A stretch of DNA of 64,000 nt from Vibrio cholerae (GTDB lineage Bacteria > Actinomycetota > Actinomycetes > Actinomycetales > Micrococcaceae): the NCBI GenBank assembly GCA_009728235.1, contig WNZI01000007.1, positions 50,364-114,363 on the forward strand. The letters are read 5' to 3'. Below are positions 51,121 through 59,300 of the stretch, one piece after another. Position 1 is the stretch's first letter, and each line of letters opens with the position of its first letter. The notes below the pieces were generated by a model, which saw nothing but the letters and a program-made list of their open reading frames with translations, did not search any database and had not been told where the DNA came from. A program made the position numbers and the translations under genes.

Positions 51121-52649
51121 GCCGTCTCCCTCCTCACCAGCACGCGTCGGCTGGTAGCCGGGCCCGTGCCGTCGTCGTCCTGCTCCTCGGCACTCAGCGA
51201 GTACCTTCGCAGCTGTTCCTGGAACCTCGTCCAGTCCACGCACTGGTACTCCGTCCAGCTCGCCGAACCTTCCGCGCCCGCCACACCGACCTCGAGGAAC
51301 GCCCTGCTGCCGGGGGCCGCCAGCAGGTGCTTGATGAGCAAGAGCGTGGTGTCCCAGCCGAGCGGGCTGAGCGCGTTGAACAGGTGGTTGGCGAGGACGT
51401 GGACCGTCCCGTCCAGGTCGGCGCAGCGCTTCCGGAGCTTCATGGCGTGGCGGGCCATGGTCAGGTTGGCGCGCTCGAACAGCACGCCGTCGTCGTGGGC
51501 GAGGTTCTCCTGCGCCCAGGCGAGCGCAGGACGGCTGTAGTCGACCGCGAGGACCCGGTGACCGCGGTCCGCGAGGTAGCGTGCATCGGCACCCAGGCCG
51601 CACCCGAGGTCGAGCACGGTCGACGACGCCGGCAGGCGGGCCGCGGCGTCGACGGCGAGTGCGGACGGCGTCAGGACCGGACCGCCCTCGATCTCGGCAC
51701 GGTGATGGTCCTCCCAGTTCTCCCGGTCGACGTCGAAGTGGTTGAGCCACCAGTAGTAGCGGCGGAACGCATCCGGTGGGGTCACGAAGGTGAACGTGGG
51801 GTCCGGCACTTCCCAGGACGGGCCGTAGATCGCGGCGAGGAGTTGAGCCGGTTCCGCCGGTCCGGGCAGCAGGCGTCCGTTGACTGGCAGCGGCTTCAGT
51901 GGATGGATGGTCACGTTCGCCGCGGGCTCACGGGCATGGAAGGTGCCGTAGAACCAGCCGCTGCACTCGAAGTAGGTGAAGATGTCGAGGTAGAAGCGGT
52001 CCGTCACCGTTCCCCCCGGGAACATGAGCTGCAGGTGGCCGCCCGAATGCCGCACCACCTCGTACCCCTGCTCGACGAGCGCCCGCTCAACGCGGAAGCT
52101 CTCCAGCACCACGTCCGACGGGTTGGTGTGGGAGCTCAGGTAGGCGAGGTCCGCGTCGTCGTCGTGCGCCATGATCCGGCCGTTCCGGACCGGCCCGAGG
52201 AGGGTGCCGCCGGTGACGAAGAGCTCGATGCCGACCGTCCGTCGCAGCACCTGGACGAGGTGTTCGGCCTCGTCCAGCACCTGCTCGATGAGCGCGGCGT
52301 CGCGGCCCTCGAAGGACCTCGCGATGCGGCCCCACTTGTTGACGACCTGCGGGATGCCCGTGCCGGGCTCGCTCAGGTCGAGGTCGATCCCGCTCCCGTC
52401 GAAGGACACGGTGCCCGACGCCGTCTCCCGCCCCGCGTGCTCCACGACCAGACGCGCGCTACCCGTGAGCCGCTCCGACAGCGCGGGGGGCCAGGGGATG
52501 GAGAGAGCGCCGTCGTCGTCGGACTCCGGGGTTCGGACGGTCCAGATGCGCCGGCCCGCGAGCAGGACCGACAACGGGTCACCCTCGGGTATCAGGGCGC
52601 CGGTGATCACCAGCCGATGGGTATCGGCTGTCAGGGCTGCGGTGCTCAC
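51117..52649 (-). CDS. LicD/fukutin-like transferase fused to an SAM-dependent methyltransferase
   Basis: A 510-residue two-enzyme fusion. Residues about 110-290 are a LicD-type nucleotidyl/phosphotransferase: VTGGTLLGPVRNGRIMAHDD followed by the acidic metal motif DDDADLAYL and FYLDIFTYF. Residues about 340-470 are a class I methyltransferase with the SAM loop TVLDLGCGLGADARYLADRG. The first 100 residues form a beta-rich domain. LicD transfers phosphocholine, and its human relatives FKTN and FKRP transfer ribitol phosphate from CDP-ribitol. With a CDP-ribitol-type synthase encoded just upstream (4-bp overlap), a ribitol-phosphate or polyol-phosphate transfer role is likely. Confidence 0.85.
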   Translation of the reverse strand: MSTAALTADTHRLVITGALIPEGDPLSVLLAGRRIWTVRTPESDDDGALSIPWPPALSERLTGSARLVVEHAGRETASGTVSFDGSGIDLDLSEPGTGIPQVVNKWGRIARSFEGRDAALIEQVLDEAEHLVQVLRRTVGIELFVTGGTLLGPVRNGRIMAHDDDADLAYLSSHTNPSDVVLESFRVERALVEQGYEVVRHSGGHLQLMFPGGTVTDRFYLDIFTYFECSGWFYGTFHAREPAANVTIHPLKPLPVNGRLLPGPAEPAQLLAAIYGPSWEVPDPTFTFVTPPDAFRRYYWWLNHFDVDRENWEDHHRAEIEGGPVLTPSALAVDAAARLPASSTVLDLGCGLGADARYLADRGHRVLAVDYSRPALAWAQENLAHDDGVLFERANLTMARHAMKLRKRCADLDGTVHVLANHLFNALSPLGWDTTLLLIKHLLAAPGSRAFLEVGVAGAEGSASWTEYQCVDWTRFQEQLRRYSLSAEEQDDDGTGPATSRRVLVRRETA

Positions 52650-54109
52650 CGGACACTTTCAAGCTGTGTCGCGAGCGGGTCGACCTGCGGCAGCCGGACG
52701 TCGAAGACCTGTCCCGTGATGTCCGACGCGAGCACCTGGGCACTGACGCGGGCGACGTCGGAGGCCTGGACGAGCGTCTGTTCGTCCTCGTGGCCGAAGG
52801 CCTTCTCGCGCATCGGAGTCGCCGTACGGCTCGGGCTGACGCAGTTGACGCGGATGGAATCGCAGCTCCACTCGTCCGCGAGCGCCTGCGTCAGGTTGAC
52901 CAGGGCTGCCTTCGTCGCCGAGTACACCGTGTACTTGGCGCGACCGCGCGTATAGGAGCTGGAGGAGAACAGCAGCAGCGATCCGCGTGACTCCGCGAGG
53001 TACGAATGGGCCTCCTGCGCGACGACGAACGCCGCCATGAGGTTCACCGCGACGTCGTGCTGGAGTTGCTCGTCGGAGAGCCCCACGAGGTCACCGATGG
53101 TGAGGACGCCTGCCGTGAGCACCACGTGGTCGATCCGCCCGTACCGTGCGGCGGCGGCGGCGAGCGCCCGGGAGACGGAAGAGCGGTCCTCCACGAAGGT
53201 GCCGCTGCCGGTCCGGCTGTGGGCCACCACGTGGGCGCCCTCGTCCTCGAGCTGGCGGCTGAGTTCGCTGCCGATCCCCGAGCTCCCGCCGAGCACGACG
53301 ACGACGGCGTCGCGCAGCGACGCGGCCGGGAACGGCACGGGATCGACGTGCTGGTGCTTGAGCTGGAACAGCTTGTCGGCGAGGTGGATGTCGATCGGGT
53401 GGGTGATCTTGATGTTGGCCTCGTGGCCGGGAACCACGATGATCGGCACGTCCGGGCAGTACCTGAGGACCACCGAGCAGTCGTCCGTCGCTGCGAACTC
53501 CGGGTCCTCGTGCGCCCTGCCGTAGGCCTGCATCAGGGTGTCCCACCGGAAGGCCTGCGGCGTCTGGCCACGACGCAGGGACGCCCGCGGAGGTACCGCC
53601 TTGATGATGTCGTGCTCGTCGACCTCGATGATGGTGTCCGCGGACGGGATACCTGTATCGACGGCATCGTAGGTGTCCAGTGCATCGACGCAGGCCCGGA
53701 TGATGGCCGGGTCCACCAGCGGGCGGACGGCATCGTGGAAGACCACCTTGGCGCCGGGGGTCGCGATCTCCCGGAGCGCGAGGTAGGACGTCTCGTTGCG
53801 ATCGCGGCCGCCGGGAAGCAGTCCCGTGAGCTTCGGGAAACGGTCCCGCGTGACGAGCTTCTGCGCGCGGTCCATCGTGCCCGGGTCCATCATCACGATG
53901 ATCTCGTCGATGAAGGGGCACTGCTGGAAGATGTCGACGGTGTGCTCGAGGCTCGTGCGCCCGGCCACCGGGACGAGCTGCTTGGGAATCTCGAGGCCCA
54001 TGCGGGTTCCCACGCCACCGGCGAGGACCACGCCGACCGTTCGTCGTCGGGAGCGCGCCTCGGTGCCCGTCGTGCCTGTCGCGTCGATTCCGCCGTTGCT
54101 GGTCGACAT
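52646..54109 (-). CDS. Bifunctional polyol-phosphate cytidylyltransferase/SDR oxidoreductase (Bcs1-type CDP-ribitol synthase)
   Basis: A 487-residue fusion. Residues 24-250 are an IspD/TarI-type cytidylyltransferase: VGVVLAGGVGTRMGLEIPKQ, VVFHDAVRPLVDP, GQTPQAFRWDTL and ATDDCSVVL. Residues 265-480 are an SDR reductase with the cofactor loop VVVLGGSSGIGSELSRQLED and catalytic Y396-x-x-x-K400 (TVYSATKAAL). The same pairing occurs in Haemophilus Bcs1/Acs1, which reduces ribulose 5-phosphate and makes CDP-ribitol. It heads the operon; AAGGAGG lies 6 nt before ATG 54109. It is not the MEP-pathway IspD, given the fused reductase and context. Confidence 0.88.
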   Translation of the reverse strand: MSTSNGGIDATGTTGTEARSRRRTVGVVLAGGVGTRMGLEIPKQLVPVAGRTSLEHTVDIFQQCPFIDEIIVMMDPGTMDRAQKLVTRDRFPKLTGLLPGGRDRNETSYLALREIATPGAKVVFHDAVRPLVDPAIIRACVDALDTYDAVDTGIPSADTIIEVDEHDIIKAVPPRASLRRGQTPQAFRWDTLMQAYGRAHEDPEFAATDDCSVVLRYCPDVPIIVVPGHEANIKITHPIDIHLADKLFQLKHQHVDPVPFPAASLRDAVVVVLGGSSGIGSELSRQLEDEGAHVVAHSRTGSGTFVEDRSSVSRALAAAAARYGRIDHVVLTAGVLTIGDLVGLSDEQLQHDVAVNLMAAFVVAQEAHSYLAESRGSLLLFSSSSYTRGRAKYTVYSATKAALVNLTQALADEWSCDSIRVNCVSPSRTATPMREKAFGHEDEQTLVQASDVARVSAQVLASDITGQVFDVRLPQVDPLATQLESVR

Positions 54110-54308
54110 TGCCGCCTCCTTCATCCGTTTCGTGGTTGCTCCGCGTTATGGGCGAATTTCGTAAGCGTACTTACGACGAAGGCCGTCGGGCAGGAAAAGT
54201 TTGCGCCGCAAAGAGGTTGTGCAAGCGCTTGTCCTTTGCCTAGCGTTCGCCCGGCGTTCACCTGCGGACCCGGCGGCAGGCGCCGAACGGCCTCGCTCCG
54301 CCGGGCGA

Positions 54309-54314
54309 TAGCCT
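54309..54314 (+). promoter_or_regulatory. -10 box for leaderless rlmH mRNA
   Basis: TAGCCT 6 nt before ATG 54321 and no Shine-Dalgarno sequence. Confidence 0.5.
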
Positions 54315-54320
54315 GAGCAC

Positions 54321-54776
54321 ATGGCAATCCGGGTGCTCGCAGTGGGCCGCAAACACGAGGGCTGGGTGTCGGAGGGCATCGAACGGTACTCGAAGCGGCT
54401 GAAGAAGCCGTTCGACCTCTCGTGGCAGCTCATCGCCCACTCCGCGCGGGAACACGATGCCGCGCGGAAGGAGGAGTCCGAGCGACTCCTGAGCAGGGTG
54501 GGCACCGACTTCGTCGTGCTCCTCGACGAGCGTGGCAGAGCCATCGATTCGCCCGCGCTGTCCCGGACGCTCCTCGCGCCGCTCGAGGCGTCCCGCAGCG
54601 TCACGGTGATCATCGGTGGCGCCTACGGTGTGGACCGGCAGGTTCACCAGCGGGCCGACTTCGTCTGGTCGCTCTCCCCGCTGGTCTTTCCGCACCAGCT
54701 CGTGCGACTCATCCTGGTCGAGCAGGTGTACCGCGCGCAGGAGATCGCGGGCGGACGCTCCTACCACCATGAGTAG
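54321..54776 (+). CDS. rlmH: 23S rRNA (pseudouridine1915-N3)-methyltransferase RlmH
   Basis: A 151-residue SPOUT methyltransferase that modifies Psi1915 in helix 69 of 23S rRNA on the assembled ribosome. It has the typical N-terminus (IRVLAVGRKHEGWVSEGIER), the SAM-binding trefoil knot (VTVIIGGAYGVDRQV, SLSPLVFPHQLVRLILVEQV) and the closing RAQEIAGGRSYHHE. Length is the family norm. No ribosome-binding site is seen; the TAGCCT box suggests a leaderless mRNA. Confidence 0.95.
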   Translation: MAIRVLAVGRKHEGWVSEGIERYSKRLKKPFDLSWQLIAHSAREHDAARKEESERLLSRVGTDFVVLLDERGRAIDSPALSRTLLAPLEASRSVTVIIGGAYGVDRQVHQRADFVWSLSPLVFPHQLVRLILVEQVYRAQEIAGGRSYHHE

Positions 54777-54843
54777 GACAGCGGGTCAGGTCACAATCGG
54801 GGCACGCCACGGCGCACCTGCTGGTCACCCTGCACGCCGGACG

Positions 54844-54849
54844 TAAGGT
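54844..54849 (+). promoter_or_regulatory. -10 box for possible leaderless DUF4232 gene mRNA
   Basis: TAAGGT 5 nt before ATG 54855; one nt tighter than the usual spacing. Confidence 0.4.
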
Positions 54850-54854
54850 GAGCC

Positions 54855-55577
54855 ATGACTAATCTGCTGGGGAGCAAGCGCTGGATCGTGGCCGTCGCCA
54901 CCGCTGGAAGCCTGATCGCACTGACGGCCTGTACTGCATCGGAGCCCGAGGCGAGTGAGCCGGCATCGAGCCCGCCGTCCTCCTCGCCCTCCGCCTCGGC
55001 CGACACGCCGAGCGAAGCGCCGACGTCGGCAGCGGAACCGAGCGCAACGCCCGCACCCACTCCCCCTCCCTCTCCTTCGGCATCCCCGGACCCCACGGCG
55101 AGCTCGGTCCCGGCACCGACACCGACACCGAGCGCGTCGACTCCGGCTGCCGCTGCCGGCACGTGCACGGCCGCGCAACTGACCGGCACCATCGAGGACC
55201 AGCTGGGCGGTGGTGCTGCGGGCAGCGTGTACCGCACGCTCGTGCTGACGAACACCTCGGACCAGGACTGCACCGTGGAGGGTTACCCGGGGGTGTCCTT
55301 CGTCGACGGCGCCGGGAGCCAGCTCGGTGCCGCCGCCGACCGTGACGGCACCGCGCCGGTCCGCGTGACCCTGGCCCCCGGCGCGTCGGCGACCACCACC
55401 CTGCAGCAGACCAACGCCCAGAACTACGGGGCGGACTGCGTCCTCACGCCTGCCGCCGGTCTCCGCATCTACCCGCCCGGCGCCACCGATTCGTTGATCC
55501 TGGCCCAGGAGATCCCCGCCTGCGCGGCGGAGTCGATCGTCCTGATGACCGTCGGGACCCTGCAACCCGCGTCCTGA
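54855..55577 (+). CDS. DUF4232 lipoprotein with a proline/serine-rich linker
   Basis: A 240-residue secreted lipoprotein. The signal peptide ends in the lipobox ALTAC. About 75 residues of Ser/Pro/Ala-rich linker (for example SPSASADTPSEAPTSAAEPS) lead to a DUF4232 domain with two or more disulfides: GTCTAAQL, TNTSDQDCTVEGYPGVSF, NYGADCVLTPAAGLRIYPPG and IPACAAES. Such domains are common on actinobacterial surfaces; the role is unknown. The linker probably spans the wall. Confidence 0.88.
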   Translation: MTNLLGSKRWIVAVATAGSLIALTACTASEPEASEPASSPPSSSPSASADTPSEAPTSAAEPSATPAPTPPPSPSASPDPTASSVPAPTPTPSASTPAAAAGTCTAAQLTGTIEDQLGGGAAGSVYRTLVLTNTSDQDCTVEGYPGVSFVDGAGSQLGAAADRDGTAPVRVTLAPGASATTTLQQTNAQNYGADCVLTPAAGLRIYPPGATDSLILAQEIPACAAESIVLMTVGTLQPAS

Positions 55578-55582
55578 GAACC

Positions 55583-55607
55583 CTGGCCGGCATCTTCTGC
55601 CGGTCAG
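55583..55607. terminator. Terminator between convergent DUF4232 and membrane-protein genes
   Basis: 10-bp arms (55583-55592 and 55598-55607) with one G-U pair and a 5-nt loop, directly after the lipoprotein stop. Confidence 0.6.
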
Positions 55608-55621
55608 GATGCCGCGGCTCG

Positions 55622-56200
55622 CTACTCCTCGGACGGGGAGGCCGGCCCACGCCGCCCCGCCTGCCGTGCGGACGATCCTCCCGGCAGGCCGAGCGACCGG
55701 AGTCGCCAGGCCGCGAAGACGATCAGCGCGGAGGTGGCCAGCGCCAGGGTCAGCGTCAGCCAGGGAACCGCGACGACGATCGACACGACGCCGAGGACGG
55801 CGGCCACCACACCGGCTGTGACCATCACGCGCCCCTGCTCGAGCCGGCCGTACACCGCGAGGCCGATCCCGAGCACCACCCAGGCGCCGAGGCCGTTGAA
55901 CGCTTCGACGGACCCCCCGAGCAGGGCCCCGAGCTCCACGCAGACGGCCAGGACGAGGTAGGAGCCCGTCGTCGCGTTCATCGCGGGAGGGTTGCGCACG
56001 AGCCAGGGCGCGGTCAGCAGGATGAGCACCAGGGTGCTGACCACGAAATAGACGGCGATGCGGCCGGTGTCGCCGTCGTGGACGACGGCCGCGGCTGCCC
56101 CGCCGACGAACAACGCTCCGACGCCTGCGACGGGCAGCCAGTTGTTCGTGACCTGCCCCCGGCGGGTCCTGGCCCGTCCTGCTTCCGCTCCGGCTGCCAT
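55622..56200 (-). CDS. Membrane protein of unknown function
   Basis: A 192-residue protein with about six membrane segments (among them LPVAGVGALFVGGAAAAVVH, AVYFVVSTLVLILLTAPWLV and SYLVLAVCVELGALLGG) and basic tails at both ends. There is no recognised domain. GGAAGGAC lies 8 nt before ATG 56200. It is divergent from lhr and convergent with the DUF4232 lipoprotein gene. Confidence 0.78.
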   Translation of the reverse strand: MAAGAEAGRARTRRGQVTNNWLPVAGVGALFVGGAAAAVVHDGDTGRIAVYFVVSTLVLILLTAPWLVRNPPAMNATTGSYLVLAVCVELGALLGGSVEAFNGLGAWVVLGIGLAVYGRLEQGRVMVTAGVVAAVLGVVSIVVAVPWLTLTLALATSALIVFAAWRLRSLGLPGGSSARQAGRRGPASPSEE

Positions 56201-56334
56201 GGCGCTGTCCTTCCATCGGCCGCGCGATGCGGCCCCCGGGTGCAACCTTCACCCCCGTGCCGCCGCTATTCGGGGAACCGGGCCGGTGCGCCGCGGCCCG
56301 GTCGAGTGTCGGTGGGCTGGGGCATGATGAAGGA

Positions 56335-59300
56335 GTGACGCAGGTGCTGACCAGATTCACTCCCGCAACCCATGAGTGGTTCGCCGGAGCCTTTTCCGAG
56401 CCCACTCCTGCCCAGGAGGGTGCCTGGTCGGCCATCTCGGCTGGATCGAACGCGCTCGTCGTCGCCCCCACCGGTTCCGGCAAGACCCTCGCGGCCTTCC
56501 TCTGGGCCCTCGACCAGTTGATCGCCTCAGCCGATCCCGACGACGGCGTCGATGATGCTCCACCGACCGGGACCAAGGGCAGCAGGACGACGGCGAAGAA
56601 GCCGAAGCGCTCCACGCGCGTCCTCTACATCTCGCCGCTGAAGGCGCTCGGGGTCGACGTCGAGCGGAACCTGCGGGCACCGCTGATCGGCATCACCCAG
56701 ACGGCGAAGCGCCTCGGCCTCCCCGCACCGAGCATCACGGTGGGTGTCCGGTCGGGCGACACCCCGCAGGCGGAGCGGCGCGCCATGCTGACGCGCCCCC
56801 CGGACATCCTGATCACCACCCCCGAATCGCTCTTCCTCATGCTGACGTCGAAGGCCCGCGAGACCCTGATGGAGGTGGACACCGTCATCGTCGACGAGGT
56901 CCACGCCGTCGCGGGTACCAAGCGTGGTGCGCACCTCGCCGTGTCGCTGGCCCGCCTCGACGCCCTGCTGGAGAAGCCGGTGCAGCGCATCGGCCTCTCG
57001 GCCACGGTGGAACCGAAGGAGACGGTGGCCCGTTTCCTGTCCGGGAATGCGCCCGTGGAGATCGTCGCGCCGCCGTCGAAGAAGCAGTGGGATCTGACGG
57101 TCACCGTGCCCGTGGAGGACATGACCGAGCTCGGCGGGGCCGCAGCCAACAGCGACGACGACGGTGACGCCGTGCCGCAGGCCAGTATCTGGCCGCACGT
57201 CGAGGAAAAGATCGTCGACCTCATCGGACAGAACCGGTCCACCATCGTCTTCGCCAATTCGAGGCGTCTCGCGGAGCGCCTGACCGCACGGTTGAACGAG
57301 ATCCACGCCGAGCGGCTCGAACGAGCCGCCGTGTGGGCAGGAGGCGGGGAACCGGACGGAGAGGCGGCCCTCTCCGCCCCGGCGCCGCCGTCCTACGCCC
57401 ACACAACGGCCACACCGGCCCAGCTGATGGCGCAGGCCGGGCAGAGCAGCGGTGCCGAGCCGTTGCTCGCGCGCGCGCACCACGGCTCCGTGTCGAAGGA
57501 CCAGAGGGCCCTCATCGAGGACGATCTCAAGTCGGGGCGCCTGCGGTGCGTCGTCGCCACGAGTTCGCTCGAACTCGGGATCGACATGGGTGCCGTGGAC
57601 CTCGTGGTGCAGGTCGAGTCACCGCATTCCGTGGCGAGCGGACTGCAGCGCGTCGGCCGGGCGGGCCACCAGGTGGGCGAGGTGTCGCAGGGTGTCCTCT
57701 TCCCGAAGCATCGCGGCGACCTCGTGAACACCACGGTGACGGTGGAGCGCATGCTCGCCGGGCAGATCGAACCGCTCTACATCCCCACCAATCCGCTCGA
57801 CATCCTCGCGCAGCAGACCGTCGCGGCCGCCGCCCTCGGCACCATCGACGTCGAGGAATGGTTCGACGTCGTCCGTTCGTCCGCGCCGTTCGCCACCCTG
57901 CCGCGCTCGGCGTTCGACGCGACCCTGGATCTCCTCGCCGGCCGGTACCCCTCGGACGAGTTCGCGGAACTCCGCCCGCGCATCATCTGGGACCGCGTCG
58001 AAGGGACCATCACGGGCAGACCCGGAGCGCAGCGCCTCGCCGTGACCTCGGGCGGCACCATCCCCGACCGCGGCCTCTTCGGCGTGTTCCTCGTCGGTTC
58101 CGACGGTGAGGGGCCGCGGGCAGGCGGGCGTCGGGTGGGTGAACTCGACGAGGAGATGGTGTACGAATCGCGCGTGGGCGACGTCTTCGCGCTGGGCGCG
58201 ACGAGTTGGCGCATCGAGGAGATCACGCACGACCGCGTGCTCGTCTCCCCGGCGTTCGGACAACCCGGCAAGCTCCCGTTCTGGAAGGGTGACTCGCTGG
58301 GCAGGCCCGTGGAACTGGGCAGGGCGCTCGGCGCCTTCAGGCGAGAGATGTCCGGCACCACACCCGAACAGGCCCAGGAGCGGTGCGAGAGGATCGGACT
58401 GGATGCCTGGGCGGCCGGCAACCTCATCACCTACCTCACCGAGCAGCGCGAAGCCACCGAGGTGGTCCCGAGCGACAGGACGCTCGTCGTCGAGCGGTTC
58501 CACGACGAACTGGGTGACTGGCGCGTGGTCCTCCACAGCCCGTTCGGCATGCCCGTCCACGCACCCTGGGCCCTCGCCGTCGGGGCGCGGCTGGAGCAGC
58601 GGTACGGCATGGACGGGTCGGCGATGGCCTCCGACGACGGCATCGTGCTGAGGGTGCCGCTCATGGACGACGAGCCTCCCGGCGCGGACCTCTTCCTGTT
58701 CGACGCCGAGGAACTCGACGGGATCGTGACCGCCGAGGTCGGTGGTTCGGCGCTGTTCGCCTCCCGCTTCCGCGAGTGCGCCGCCCGCGCGCTGCTGCTG
58801 CCGCGCCAGAATCCCAGCAAGCGCACCCCCCTGTGGCAGCAGCGCCAGCGCTCCGCGCAGCTGCTCGACGTCGCGAAGAAGTACCCCACGTTCCCGATCG
58901 TCCTCGAGACGGTGCGCGAGTGCCTCCAGGACGTCTACGACCTTCCTGCCCTGAAGGACCTCGCCGCGTCGCTCGAGCGCCGGGAGCTGCGCATCGTCGA
59001 AGTCACCACGCAGCAGCCCTCACCCTTCGCGCGCTCCATGCTGTTCGGCTACGTGGCGTCCTTCTTGTACGAGGGTGACTCCCCCCTCGCGGAACGCCGT
59101 GCCGCGGCCCTGTCCCTGGACCCGACCCTCCTGAACGAACTGCTCGGCCGGGCCGAGTTGCGCGAGCTGCTCGACGCCCGGGTCATCGCCGACACCGAAC
59201 TGGAGCTGCAGCGCCTCAAGCCCGACCGTCTGGCACGGGGACTCGAAGGGGTCGCGGATCTGCTGAGACTCCTCGGCCCGCTGACGATCGACGAGATCTC

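Noticed and set aside
52646..54109. MEP-pathway IspD
   Set aside because: The cytidylyltransferase is fused to an active-looking SDR and embedded in a glycan operon, and no ispF is adjacent; the TarI/Bcs1 reading fits better.
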